A stretch of 58,594 nucleotides of DNA from a virus. The notes below the pieces were generated by a model. That model had not been told where the DNA came from. It searched no databases and saw only the letters and a program-made list of their open reading frames with translations. A program made the translations under genes and the position numbers. Below, in pieces: positions 1 to 9,312 of this stretch; within the stretch, counting starts at the first letter, position 1, and each line of letters starts with the position of its first letter. The stretch is taken from IMG/VR virus record IMGVR_UViG_3300028111_000007, positions 1 through 58,594 of that record; one strand, written 5' to 3'.

Positions 1-1498
1 TTGGAATTACAAAGATTTCTTTTAAAAATGGATATTGTTTTTGAACCGCCTTAAACATATCTAATTGTGTCTTCTCATCATAAGGTCTTTTAAATGCATC
101 TTCCTTTTTCTTATTCTTTGCTTTTACTAATAAAACAACCACAGGATATCCATTTTCTTTGTGTATAGTTTCTAATACTTTAGCATGTCCAAGTGTAAAT
201 GGTTGGAATCTACCAACAAACATATTTACTAATTCTCCTCCTTGTTCAGGATGATCTACTTTAAGTGCTTCATTTAAATTAACACTTGTCTTTACTTTAT
301 TATGTAATATGAAATTATTAAAGTCGTATATGGAATTTTCATCGGTATTCTCTACAAATACTTTCTTATCTATAGTTTCTACTATTTGATTTAAATGCTC
401 TAACATTTCTGCATTTATGATATCGCTTTCCTTGCTTCTCTTTTTTCTAAAAGAACCTAAAGTTATTTTAAATAATTCTGCAAGTATTTCGTTTTCAACA
501 TAAGAAAGAGTGGTCTCGTTCTTAATGTATTTAGTATTTAGTTTAAAGGAATCTGAATCTGCAAAATCAGCTGATTCAAAGTTAACACCAATAAACTTAG
601 CAGAGTGTTCTTTAACATACGTATTAAACATCACTGACATTAATTCAATATATCTCCAGTCTGCTGTTTCTTCATTTAGTTGAATGTCTTTCATTTCAAA
701 TGTAGAAATAAATTCAATAAGACCAGCAATAGTAATTTGATACATGTGGCTTGATCTCTTATTTTCACTAACAGTTCTTGTAAAATCTTCTAATTTAAAA
801 GATCTAGATTTTTTCTCATCAATAAAAGAAACTATTAATCCGTCAATTTCTACTTCAAAGTCTTCATTTAACGTAGGAGAAACTGCATTTGGATTAAATG
901 TCTTAATCATCTTTTGAGTGAAAGGTAATCTTGCATCTGTATTTGGATCATAATCAAATGCTTCAGAAAACTCCTTATCTGACATAGATAAAACACTTAT
1001 TAATTCTTCTTTTTGCATTTGAGATAGCATACCATCAAACACAATGCTAGGTCCTTGAACCTCTAATATCTTTGCCCATTTATTTAATATAATTGGATCG
1101 CTAATTGTTTTTCTAATCTTACCTGACTCATTCATAGTTTGAATGTGCGTAAGTATTAAATTGTTTTTAGGTAGTTTAGTATATTTATATTCTGACACGT
1201 TTAATTCAGGTAAATATTCAAAACCAAATTTCCAATCATGTGGCATTTGTTCCTTTATACTAGGATCTAAACTTTGGATGTGCTTGACACCTGTTTCATA
1301 TAAACCTACTATTGTTCTGTCTATCATGTTCATTCTAGAATCTCCAGATTTGTAATATTCAAATTTAGTCTGGTTTCTTCTAACGTGAAATGAAGCTCCT
1401 TGTATTTTTTCAGTTACTAGAACCCTGCTATTCAACATATCTTGAAATGCATTGATATTAGTTTCCTGAAATACTTGTCTTAGTTTTTTAAGTGCCAT
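1..1498 (-). CDS. Ligase-like nucleotidyltransferase fused to a HIGH-type nucleotidylyltransferase (3' end cut by window)
   Basis: This frame is open from an ATG at 1498 to the window edge, so at least 499 residues are present and the C-terminus is missing. The N-terminal part has the hallmarks of the covalent nucleotidyltransferase (ATP-dependent DNA/RNA ligase) fold: a motif I-like EKIQG with candidate nucleophile Lys31, a later IDGLIVSF resembling motif IV, and SFKL resembling motif V. From Met426 there is a second domain, GRFQPFTLGHAKVL, the GxFxPxxxGH signature of HIGH-type nucleotidylyltransferases such as NMN adenylyltransferase. Seen: the motifs. Inferred: a bifunctional enzyme, perhaps in RNA repair or NAD metabolism; the substrate is unknown. 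It lies 10 bases after another ligase-like gene. GATAAATA, a possible late-promoter variant, lies about 7 bases before the ATG. Confidence 0.7.
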   Translation of the reverse strand, partial: MALKKLRQVFQETNINAFQDMLNSRVLVTEKIQGASFHVRRNQTKFEYYKSGDSRMNMIDRTIVGLYETGVKHIQSLDPSIKEQMPHDWKFGFEYLPELNVSEYKYTKLPKNNLILTHIQTMNESGKIRKTISDPIILNKWAKILEVQGPSIVFDGMLSQMQKEELISVLSMSDKEFSEAFDYDPNTDARLPFTQKMIKTFNPNAVSPTLNEDFEVEIDGLIVSFIDEKKSRSFKLEDFTRTVSENKRSSHMYQITIAGLIEFISTFEMKDIQLNEETADWRYIELMSVMFNTYVKEHSAKFIGVNFESADFADSDSFKLNTKYIKNETTLSYVENEILAELFKITLGSFRKKRSKESDIINAEMLEHLNQIVETIDKKVFVENTDENSIYDFNNFILHNKVKTSVNLNEALKVDHPEQGGELVNMFVGRFQPFTLGHAKVLETIHKENGYPVVVLLVKAKNKKKEDAFKRPYDEKTQLDMFKAVQKQYPFLKEIFVIP

Positions 1499-1508
1499 AT
1501 TATATTAT

Positions 1509-2879
1509 TTATCTTCCGTACTTTATGATTCCCATCAGCTGATTGATAGCAGCAAAAGTACCTGTTAGTTTCATAGTCTTTCCTTTATATACAAAAACTA
1601 TTCCTTCAGTTGGTATGATAGATTCTACTCCTCCAATTCTATCTAATCTCTCTAGTTCTTTCATTACCTTTTCGATCTGAGTAACGCTTCCATCTTTTTT
1701 GATCTTTTCAGATTCTGATCTAATTTGATTATGTAGTCTTTGCATCTCTTTGTCTGGATTTGCAGCTACAAAATTAGAAGCATTCATAAGAATTATAGAC
1801 CCTAGTTCTAAAAATAAATCTTCAAACGGTCTAATGTTTTCTTTATATTTCTTTTTAACATCTTCTTTGTCAAATTTCTTAACAGAAGCAGCTTCATCTT
1901 TTCCTATCTCCTTTGCAAGTGATCTCATATTTAAAGACTTTTTATCTCCATAAGCCCATCTTAATAATAAACCTTCCTTATAGTCTTGTTGTAAATCTGG
2001 GAAATTTGCATCTATTGTTTCTCTCCACCACATTTCATGATATCTAGAAACTTCGTCACCGTCTGTTAAGTTATAACGATCTCTTAATTTTTCAATCTGC
2101 TTTATAAATTTAGCTTGATTTTTATCAAAATTAATATCTTTACCTAGTTTTAAAATCTGAGGAGGAATTATTGTAAATGTCTTTTGAACATCGGCATCTA
2201 CTTCCTTTAAAGCTTTGACTAATTCTCCTGCTATTTTTCTAGATCCTGTAATATTACCATTCCCATCAGTTTCTTGAATATCGTGAAATTGAAGAACATC
2301 TCTTTCGTAATAGATTACATTTGGGTTTTTAGAATAGATTAATTCTATATTTATAAAATCTTTACCGTCATTAAATATGGACTGATCTTTAATTTTTGGA
2401 AGAGCTTCATTTAGATCTTTAGCTGCAAACACGTATGTTTCTCGCACTAAAGGTACCTCATGCTTTTCAAACATTTCTATAATACCGTCTAAATCAACGG
2501 GACTAATTAATTGACCTTTATTTCTAGAAAACATCGTAACTCCGTTTTTTACGGTTGCTAATAGATTTTGACCGTCTGTTTTTTCAGTGGCTACCTCTTC
2601 AAAGTTTAATTCTCCTTGAAGACCGGACGTTACGATCTTTTTAAAATCTGCGAATGTTAAATCTTTTTCATCGAAAGGATGAGACATGTGACCAGCTGCA
2701 CCGCCTTCTAAGATTAATTCTTCTTTAAGTGTATTGTATTTTTCAACGATATATTCGTCAAATGATAAAACTTTACTCTTATTTTCACTCATATAATGTG
2801 CAACATATTCCTCTCTGGTCATGCCTTGTGCATCTGCGTGATGTTGAATAAAATCTACAAAGTTGTTATTTAGTTCCAT
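1509..2879 (-). CDS. Ligase-like nucleotidyltransferase, 456 aa
   Basis: This is a soluble protein with a covalent nucleotidyltransferase signature: motif I EKTDG (candidate nucleophile Lys100, KxDG at 100-103) and, near the C-terminus, EGIVF (Glu425) followed by KLTG (Lys437), matching motifs IV and V of ATP-dependent ligases. The GGAAGHMSHPFD segment (residues 59-70) precedes the catalytic core; I recall similar sequences in cyanophage and other marine T4-like proteins, but could not search. The reaction is probably AMP transfer to a nucleic acid end, but the substrate is not visible. It follows a strong terminator, so it probably has its own promoter; CTATATAC lies directly before the ATG. 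The next gene encodes a second ligase-like domain, so the two may work together. Confidence 0.65.
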   Translation of the reverse strand: MELNNNFVDFIQHHADAQGMTREEYVAHYMSENKSKVLSFDEYIVEKYNTLKEELILEGGAAGHMSHPFDEKDLTFADFKKIVTSGLQGELNFEEVATEKTDGQNLLATVKNGVTMFSRNKGQLISPVDLDGIIEMFEKHEVPLVRETYVFAAKDLNEALPKIKDQSIFNDGKDFINIELIYSKNPNVIYYERDVLQFHDIQETDGNGNITGSRKIAGELVKALKEVDADVQKTFTIIPPQILKLGKDINFDKNQAKFIKQIEKLRDRYNLTDGDEVSRYHEMWWRETIDANFPDLQQDYKEGLLLRWAYGDKKSLNMRSLAKEIGKDEAASVKKFDKEDVKKKYKENIRPFEDLFLELGSIILMNASNFVAANPDKEMQRLHNQIRSESEKIKKDGSVTQIEKVMKELERLDRIGGVESIIPTEGIVFVYKGKTMKLTGTFAAINQLMGIIKYGR

Positions 2880-2895
2880 GTATATAGCTAATATA

Positions 2896-2931
2896 ATTAA
2901 AAAACTTGACCCGGAAAAATCCAGGTCAGTT
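2896..2931 (-). terminator. Rho-independent terminator after the 708-aa gene
   Basis: Read on the minus strand, AAACUGACCUGG pairs with CCGGGUCAAGUUU (one G-U pair and one bulged A) around a short AUUUUU loop, followed by a run of U. It sits 16 bases beyond the stop codon of the 708-residue gene. Confidence 0.85.
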
Positions 2932-2946
2932 TATTTTTATTTTTTA

Positions 2947-5073
2947 TTATAAATATCTATCGATAAATTCTTCTTTGCTACCAACAAATGATCTAGTCTT
3001 TGGGCCGAAAAGAACAATCTCAGCACCTTCTGATTTAAGCCAATCTGCAACTTTTTGAGCTTTTTTCTTATCAGCTGATAACCATACTGTGTCAAATTCA
3101 GGACCATGAGACCTTTGCATTACAATACCTCCTTTTTCATTTGTAAATTTAAACTTATCTCCAAGAGCAACACTTACTTTAATATTTTTATCAAAATTCT
3201 TTTTATGATTCTTAAAAGAATATGCTAAAGCACCTGAGTAACTTTTAGTGTCAGTTGTAAATTCATCTAAAGATGTAGTAGTACCTTCATAAATATTTGA
3301 TTCAAATGCTGGAACTAATCCAGTTTCTCCGTAGATATCTGCCATCATCCATTTTTTAGAACCTTCATCCCATAAATAAACGAATTCTGCACCACCTTCG
3401 TAATTTGCATCTTTAATATATTTGTTAATATTCTTAACATTACCTTTCATCAGATTAACATCTCCGCCATAGAAATTAATTTTCTTAACGTCTTTATCTA
3501 AACCTGAATTATCTCCATTTTTAAGAACAAAATCTACATTTTTACCACTTTTAAAGGTTGATTTAATAATAGGCAACATGTTTTCAGGATATGAATCATA
3601 GTGAGTATATACTGAAGTAATATTTCCTTTCTTGTCTATTTTACCAAATTGACCTCTAGTTCCTTCATTAATTACATAATTGATTACTTCGTTAAATTTA
3701 GATTCTTTTAAAGAAATTTCTTCTTCAGTTAATTGAAACTTAACTGATTCTTCTACTGCGTTAAATCCTGCTAATAATTTTTCAGCAAGTTTAGATTCAC
3801 CAATAGATTCTAAATATAGAGCAGTGCCTTCAGCAACTCCAATACCTGACCATCCGGCAGCATTTGAAATTCTAGAATAATACTCATCTAATATCTGTGA
3901 TATTTTCTTTGCTCCTACTATAATAGCTTGTTTACCAAGAGTTAAAGGATTAACAGTAACACTTCCTAATCTTCCTTTGATAATTTTTTCAGTAGCTGTT
4001 CTTTCTCTATGGAAATTAGCATCAGTTAATGCTTCAGCGTAAATATATTTAATAGCTCCTAAGTGAGAAATTTTATCAGCTGTTAAGCTTCCTAGTTCTG
4101 CAAATATTTTATTGTATTGAGTTAATACTTTCTTTGCATCTCTTTTATATTTAATATCTAAGGCCTCATTCATTAATGATTCTCCTAATCCCCAGTAATT
4201 TGCGTGATCGTATTCAACTGGGAATATACCTAAATCACCTTCATCACCTTCTTCACTTTTAACAATTTTAGCAAGATAGTAATCTCCCTTTGCAGTATCT
4301 TCATATCCGTATGAATCTGCATCTGATCCCATTTCTTTTTTAAATTGCTTTGATATCTTTCTCCAATTATCGATAGCGATTATTTCAACTTCGCTTCCAA
4401 TTGAATTTTCAGTAGTATCTCCTACTTTAAATTTAGCTTTTTCAGTAACTAAAGATTCTGAAAATTCTTCAATATGTTCCATATCGATTTCATCTTCTCC
4501 CTTTAATTCTTTTTGTACTTCTTTAGACTTTACTAATTTTGAAAGATCTTTCATAGTGATTTCTCCATCAATGAAGTCAGCTAGTATATAGTATTGATTA
4601 GAAGAATATCCTTCACTGTCTCTAAAATCACCAATTTCTTCAATTGCTGCTTTAGTAACGGTCTTAGCTTCAGTAACTAAAGATTCGCTTAATGAATTTC
4701 TTAGACCACAGTGTACGCATTCTACCGTTCCGTCCTTGTCAATTTGCTTATATAAATGTCCTTTTTTATTAGTACACTTTGGTTCGTCTGATTCAGTAAC
4801 TTCTTCTGATGCAGTAACATCTTCTACCTCTACTTCTATTTCAGCTATTTCTTCTTCTGAAACATCTCCAAATATTTTTGAGATAATTGATTCTTTCTGA
4901 TCTTCTTCTAAACCTTCGAAAGAAGTTAATCCTAATTCATCTAGAATAGCAGCTATTTTACCAACTGATTCTTGTCTTTTTAAATTGTTTTCTTCTCTAA
5001 GTTTACTAACAGATTCCTGTTTTCTAATCTCTGTAAACGATTTAAATGAAGAAATTTTATTAACTTGTGCCAT
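2947..5073 (-). CDS. Modular capsid-tagged protein with zinc ribbon and cleavage-like linkers, 708 aa
   Basis: Not recognised as one family. The N-terminus contains SSFKSFTE, resembling the capsid-targeting tag on other proteins here. Residues 60-98 are very acidic. A zinc-ribbon-like cluster follows (Cys100, His106, Cys119, Cys122). Three near-identical linkers, SESLVTEA (cut-like Glu135), SESLVTEK (Glu211) and GESLMNEA (Glu303), separate the zinc ribbon, two small domains and a large C-terminal part. They look like sites for a T4 gp21-type prohead protease, which cuts after Glu. I infer a protein packaged in the head and possibly cut into pieces. A GATATATA motif lies 34 bases upstream and a terminator follows, so it is probably a single-gene late unit. 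Confidence 0.55.
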   Translation of the reverse strand: MAQVNKISSFKSFTEIRKQESVSKLREENNLKRQESVGKIAAILDELGLTSFEGLEEDQKESIISKIFGDVSEEEIAEIEVEVEDVTASEEVTESDEPKCTNKKGHLYKQIDKDGTVECVHCGLRNSLSESLVTEAKTVTKAAIEEIGDFRDSEGYSSNQYYILADFIDGEITMKDLSKLVKSKEVQKELKGEDEIDMEHIEEFSESLVTEKAKFKVGDTTENSIGSEVEIIAIDNWRKISKQFKKEMGSDADSYGYEDTAKGDYYLAKIVKSEEGDEGDLGIFPVEYDHANYWGLGESLMNEALDIKYKRDAKKVLTQYNKIFAELGSLTADKISHLGAIKYIYAEALTDANFHRERTATEKIIKGRLGSVTVNPLTLGKQAIIVGAKKISQILDEYYSRISNAAGWSGIGVAEGTALYLESIGESKLAEKLLAGFNAVEESVKFQLTEEEISLKESKFNEVINYVINEGTRGQFGKIDKKGNITSVYTHYDSYPENMLPIIKSTFKSGKNVDFVLKNGDNSGLDKDVKKINFYGGDVNLMKGNVKNINKYIKDANYEGGAEFVYLWDEGSKKWMMADIYGETGLVPAFESNIYEGTTTSLDEFTTDTKSYSGALAYSFKNHKKNFDKNIKVSVALGDKFKFTNEKGGIVMQRSHGPEFDTVWLSADKKKAQKVADWLKSEGAEIVLFGPKTRSFVGSKEEFIDRYL

Positions 5074-5106
5074 TTTTTAATGTTTATTTAATTTAGTTTC
5101 GTTATT

Positions 5107-6615
5107 CTATATATCTCCGTCAAATTTGACTTTCTTAATACTATACTCAAATTTCTCTTGTTTATAAATTTTCTGCCTCGCCTTACTATGTTTATATAAA
5201 TAGTTATCCCATTCGTCAGTTCTAATGTCATCCACAAAATCGACAATTAATACAGCTTCTTTAGACTCATGCTGCCTTAGACCTCTACCAATTGACTGCC
5301 TGATGATCACCTCGGACTTAAATGACTCTGTAAAGAATATATTGTGTATTTTCTTAATGGAAATTCCAGTAGAAAATGTACCATAACTCGCTACAATAAC
5401 TACTTCATCTCCTGCTTCCATTTTCTTTTTATATTCTTCTCTAATATCTTTATCTGTTCCTCCATCTACATAAAAAACTCTTTTATCTGAGTTTTGGCGG
5501 AGCTGTTCGTATATTTTTTTACCATGTTCTATTCTATGAAACAGAACTAGAGAGTTCCTAGGGACCTTGCCAACAACATTACATATAAAATTAAGTCTAC
5601 CAAAAGAATTAATAATATAATTTTGTTCCAGTTGAAAAACATCCTTCCTATCATACTTATTAAATGCTAATTCTTCAAATGCTTTTTTGGCGGAATCAGG
5701 TGCGTAATTCATTTCAATTACTTTTACTTTACATTTAGCGATGTGACCCTGACTCTGTAAAAATGCAGCCTTAACTTCGCTAATTACAGGACCCGTTTGA
5801 CTCATTAGTGTTAACTTGTCTAAAGATCCATCTTTAGGAATTGTACCCGATAAACCATATTTATATTGTGCACTTGTACATTTTTGTAATATAGTCTTAA
5901 TAGAATTAGATTTCGCTTTATGAGTTTCATCTACAATAACAGCATCGAACTGTTGAAAATATTCTTTAGGCTTTTTAACTAAGGACTGATATGTACCTAT
6001 CACTACATTCCTGTCTGACTTTATTTTCTGGCCGGCATATATCTGTTGTATCTTTAGTTTTATTCTATTCTTATTATTGTATTCGTGGAAATCTTCATGG
6101 GCCTGAACAACTAGAGAAACATTAGGAACTATAAATAATATCTTTTCGGCCTTTTCTTTTTCTAACATATACGCCACTGTTAAAAAACTAATAAGTGTTT
6201 TCCCAGCGGAAGTTGCTAATTCAGCTAAACATCTCCTAAACTTTAGGATATTAAATGCTGTTTCTATTTGATAATCCCTTGGAACAAATTTACTACCCTC
6301 AAAAAATTCTAAAGCCCATGCTTCAAATGATTCTGCACCTATGTTTCTATCAAATAGTCTTTGAATTCCATTAAGTTTAAGATCAAACTTATATTCCTTG
6401 CAAATGAGCATAACGTATCTCCAAAGACCGGCGGGAATCCACTTATCGTCTTTGATGTATGAAACATATCCGTCCCATATTCCTTTCTTGACTAAAGGAT
6501 TAAATCTCCAACTATCAATTCTTTTAGTTAAAGATATTTTAATCTGCTCTAGTTCAAGTTCCTCTGCTTCATCAATTCGTAAGAATTGATTATCATCTGT
6601 TAGAGTTAAAATCAA
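5107..6615 (-). CDS. uvsW: UvsW-like DNA/RNA helicase
   Basis: Superfamily 2 helicase of 502 residues; T4 UvsW is somewhat longer. It has Walker A ATSAGKT (134-140), the DExH box DETH (229-232), motif III SGT, and the C-terminal motif VI QSIGRGLRQ. The N-terminal region before VPRDYQ matches the UvsW DNA-binding domain in position. In T4, UvsW unwinds R-loops and branched DNA, switching replication from origin- to recombination-primed and helping strand exchange. It follows the uvsY-like gene by 17 bases, the same partnership as in T4. No Shine-Dalgarno sequence is visible. Confidence 0.93.
   Translation of the reverse strand: MILTLTDDNQFLRIDEAEELELEQIKISLTKRIDSWRFNPLVKKGIWDGYVSYIKDDKWIPAGLWRYVMLICKEYKFDLKLNGIQRLFDRNIGAESFEAWALEFFEGSKFVPRDYQIETAFNILKFRRCLAELATSAGKTLISFLTVAYMLEKEKAEKILFIVPNVSLVVQAHEDFHEYNNKNRIKLKIQQIYAGQKIKSDRNVVIGTYQSLVKKPKEYFQQFDAVIVDETHKAKSNSIKTILQKCTSAQYKYGLSGTIPKDGSLDKLTLMSQTGPVISEVKAAFLQSQGHIAKCKVKVIEMNYAPDSAKKAFEELAFNKYDRKDVFQLEQNYIINSFGRLNFICNVVGKVPRNSLVLFHRIEHGKKIYEQLRQNSDKRVFYVDGGTDKDIREEYKKKMEAGDEVVIVASYGTFSTGISIKKIHNIFFTESFKSEVIIRQSIGRGLRQHESKEAVLIVDFVDDIRTDEWDNYLYKHSKARQKIYKQEKFEYSIKKVKFDGDI
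5108..5115 (-). promoter_or_regulatory. GATATATA late-promoter-like motif before the 708-aa gene
   Basis: GATATATA on the minus strand, overlapping the uvsW stop codon and 34 bases upstream of the ATG at 5073. Confidence 0.6.
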
Positions 6616-6632
6616 TTTTCATTTAACTTTTT

Positions 6633-7070
6633 TTACAGTCTCGAAATATCAAGGCGATTCTTTATTGCAAAGCCCATATTGTCGAGAGTTTTTACTGAGC
6701 CTTCAATAAAGGCCTTTTGGCTTTCAAGTAAATCCAAAATCTGTTTATCATCTGAAAGATCTGCGTCGATAAAACGTTCTCTTTGTTTATCCGTTATCTT
6801 ATAATCAAACTTATAATATTCAATCCATTTCTGTTTATATAACTTGTCTACTGTTCCCTTCTGTGTTCTAATTTTACCAGCGATAGTTGCTAAATTTTCA
6901 ACTAATATTTGCCTATAACTTAATGTATATGCACTAACATCTTCTAGGTTAATACCTTCTTTTAAGTTTGCAGTAAGTTCTTTAATCTTTAAAGTCCATT
7001 CTGATCTTTGGTTTGCTAAATATTCGTCTAATTGTACAATCTTAGATTTGTTAGTTGATTGTTCTGTCAT
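6633..7070 (-). CDS. uvsY: UvsY-like recombination mediator
   Basis: A helical protein of 145 residues, close to T4 UvsY (137). The C-terminus, LDNMGFAIKNRLDISRL, matches the T4 UvsY ending (a GFAIK segment followed by an amphipathic helix). UvsY loads the UvsX recombinase onto gp32-coated single-stranded DNA. Its position between primase/gp32 and uvsW supports the call. The uvsX gene is not in this window. The start at 7070 comes 10 bases after the preceding stop. Confidence 0.8.
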   Translation of the reverse strand: MTEQSTNKSKIVQLDEYLANQRSEWTLKIKELTANLKEGINLEDVSAYTLSYRQILVENLATIAGKIRTQKGTVDKLYKQKWIEYYKFDYKITDKQRERFIDADLSDDKQILDLLESQKAFIEGSVKTLDNMGFAIKNRLDISRL

Positions 7071-7080
7071 GTGGTGTTTT

Positions 7081-7293
7081 TTAGAATAATGAGTTATTAT
7101 TAGTATTCTTCTTAATATAAACTTGACTCTTAAATTTCTTTTTGTATTTAGGAGTTATTTTAATTTCTTTTTCAGCGTGTGATAAATCGGCTGCTGCAAA
7201 CCCAATAATCATTTTTAGATTTTTGTGTCTTTTTCCATCTTCTTCGAATTGATCTAATTCGTCATTTACCATTTGTACGTAATCGTCTATCAT
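7081..7293 (-). CDS. Small protein of unknown function, 70 aa
   Basis: Not recognised. The N-terminal half is acidic and helical; the C-terminal half is lysine-rich (KKKFKSQVYIKK), suggesting nucleic-acid contact. Its start overlaps the primase stop by four bases (ATGA type), so it is translationally coupled, and it precedes uvsY in the replication/recombination cluster. Confidence 0.6.
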   Translation of the reverse strand: MIDDYVQMVNDELDQFEEDGKRHKNLKMIIGFAAADLSHAEKEIKITPKYKKKFKSQVYIKKNTNNNSLF

Positions 7294-8372
7294 AAGTAAT
7301 AAGCATCTAGTCGTGAATTACTAAAATACTTATCCATTGTGGATAAACATTTATTTTTTGTTTTCCAAGCAGCGATAACTAGATCGTTTAGATCTTTAAT
7401 CTTGCTAGGATATTTATCCATCTTTGATTCAGACATAAATTTGTCCCATGTAAATACTTCTTTACCTCTTTTTAATTTTTGCATCATCTTTGATTTTCCT
7501 GCTTCGTCATTATCAAACATATATCGTATTGTTGGAATTTCATCTAACTCTTCGGTTGATCTGGTTACAGACGCCAATGCTATAGAGTTAGGCATAAATA
7601 AGGCATCTAAAGGTCCTTCGAATACCGTACAGGGCATTTGGAAGTTTGCAGTCATGATACCAAACAAAGTTGATAACTTCTTAGAGGATATAAGCTGTTC
7701 ATCCTGGAGAGGTATTTCTTTATTCATTTCCTGATATATCTTTTCTATATCGTATGTTAGATATCTTGTGTTTTTACTTTTCCTTAAAGATCTACTTTGA
7801 AATCCTATAACCTTACCTTCAGGTGCTAAGTTTAAAACTAAGATTCTTTTATCTCTGGGAGAATACAAGAAGTGATTAAGCTTCTTATGTAAAAACCTGT
7901 TCTTTAAATAGAAAAAAGCAGGATCTCCTGGTTCTATCTCTACTAGTTTAAAAACTTCTTTAAGTTCCTTTCTCGTAGGTGATAAATCATATAAGGTTTT
8001 AAATACACCATGTTGTAGAGTGTCTACTTCATTAACAGATACTTTGTGTTCTTTAATGTATTCTATAATTGTAATAGAATCTTGAGTATCTTTGAATTTT
8101 AGGTGATGATCTTTTAAAAAACCATATAGATCTGAGTGTTGTCCACAATTAAAGCAGTGGAATTGTAACGTTGCCCAATATAGATTACCTCTTTTCTTAT
8201 GAGTTTCACCATGCGAGTCACCACAATAAGGGCATGCCAGGTTTAAACGACCTGGCATTTCCTTAATCATGTGTTTGTTAGGGTCAGTATGTTCTTTTAC
8301 ACAAACTTGTTTAACTAAACTTCTGACCTTCTGCTTTAAATCTTCTGTGATTTTTTTAGATTCCGATTTCAT
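7290..8372 (-). CDS. 61: DNA primase subunit (T4 gp61-like)
   Basis: 360 residues, close to T4 gp61 (342). The N-terminal zinc-binding domain has Cys47-x2-Cys50 and Cys73-x2-Cys76. A Toprim-like catalytic core follows, with FEGPLDAL (acidic EGxxD) and MFDNDEAG (DxD). It would make RNA primers at the fork together with the gp41-type helicase, which is not in this window. The start overlaps the end of gene 32 by 17 bases, so the two are cotranscribed and probably coupled. Confidence 0.88.
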   Translation of the reverse strand: MKSESKKITEDLKQKVRSLVKQVCVKEHTDPNKHMIKEMPGRLNLACPYCGDSHGETHKKRGNLYWATLQFHCFNCGQHSDLYGFLKDHHLKFKDTQDSITIIEYIKEHKVSVNEVDTLQHGVFKTLYDLSPTRKELKEVFKLVEIEPGDPAFFYLKNRFLHKKLNHFLYSPRDKRILVLNLAPEGKVIGFQSRSLRKSKNTRYLTYDIEKIYQEMNKEIPLQDEQLISSKKLSTLFGIMTANFQMPCTVFEGPLDALFMPNSIALASVTRSTEELDEIPTIRYMFDNDEAGKSKMMQKLKRGKEVFTWDKFMSESKMDKYPSKIKDLNDLVIAAWKTKNKCLSTMDKYFSNSRLDAYYL

Positions 8373-9312
8373 CTAAGAAAGAATCTAGATCATCGCTATC
8401 TGCTGATGCAGTTGAAGATTTTGTTTCTGCTGCCGTTGGAGTCGCTGTCATTGTGTCAGGGAATTCAAAGTTAGCATCATTTCCTGTTACCGGAGCTGCT
8501 TCTTTTACTGCTGCTTTTTTAGCAGCTGGCTTCGGTGTAGAAATTACAGAATCCATTGAAGAACCAGGGTTAAGATATTGTCTTAAAATACCATTGACAA
8601 AGTCAAGAGTTTCAGCATCCCATTTCTTATATCCATAAGGATCTAAAGATGGCGCTGTATCTAATTCACCTTTAATAGATGTCATAGCTTCTTGGTTTCT
8701 TTCAGCTGGTTTTCCATCAATTGCAATAGCTGATCTAGTTGCAGAGAATTTAGACTTATCATAGTTATTATATTCACCTTGGCGAGTAATAATAAGTTCA
8801 AAGTTCTTTCCTTCGAATAAATCATAAATCTGAGTTGGTTCACCAAATGCAGGTTTAGTTTCTTCTTCGATCTTCTCTTTAATTTTGTAACCGAATTTAA
8901 ATACTTTATAAGTACCTTCTAATTCAGGGTTCTGAGGATCTTTCACTACTTTGATAAGTGAGTAATACTGTTCTCTACGCTTAAGCTTGTCGCTCATCTT
9001 ACGGTCTACTGCTGAATCACTCTTACGAAGTTTGAAGAATGCATCTGCAATTGGACACTTATCTCCTACCGTTGAAGGTGAATCAATAAGTCTTCCATCG
9101 CCGTTAGCGTCAGTTAGCCAGTGTACATACTTTTTAACTAATGAATTTCTTGGGTTTGTTGGGTTTGGAACAAAACGAATAAGTGCTTTGTAAGTTCCGT
9201 CTTTACCATCATCTGCGGATGGTTTGTAGATCTCATTTGTAGAGCTTGAGCTCTTTGTTTCATGAGTTTCAACGTCTGATACGCTGAGGTTAAAAATGTC
9301 AAAATCTGCCAT
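8356..9312 (-). CDS. 32: Single-stranded DNA-binding protein (T4 gp32-like)
   Basis: 318 residues against 301 in T4 gp32. The core shows the gp32 OB-fold features: ALIRFVPNP, KYVHWL, YSLIKVVKDPQNPE and GEYNNYDKSKF. An Ala/Pro/Thr linker leads to an acidic tail (DSDDLDSFLDEIGI) like the T4 protein-interaction domain. Oddity: T4 gp32 has a structural zinc held by His and three Cys; here only one Cys exists (in DKCPIAD), so the zinc site appears lost. The leader carries repeated TTAAAG elements suggesting autogenous translational control. Confidence 0.93.
   Translation of the reverse strand: MADFDIFNLSVSDVETHETKSSSSTNEIYKPSADDGKDGTYKALIRFVPNPTNPRNSLVKKYVHWLTDANGDGRLIDSPSTVGDKCPIADAFFKLRKSDSAVDRKMSDKLKRREQYYSLIKVVKDPQNPELEGTYKVFKFGYKIKEKIEEETKPAFGEPTQIYDLFEGKNFELIITRQGEYNNYDKSKFSATRSAIAIDGKPAERNQEAMTSIKGELDTAPSLDPYGYKKWDAETLDFVNGILRQYLNPGSSMDSVISTPKPAAKKAAVKEAAPVTGNDANFEFPDTMTATPTAAETKSSTASADSDDLDSFLDEIGI

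Noticed and set aside
7339-7734. Plus-strand open frame of 131 codons
   Set aside because: It lies antisense to the primase gene, whose motifs are intact, and has no start context or known domain.
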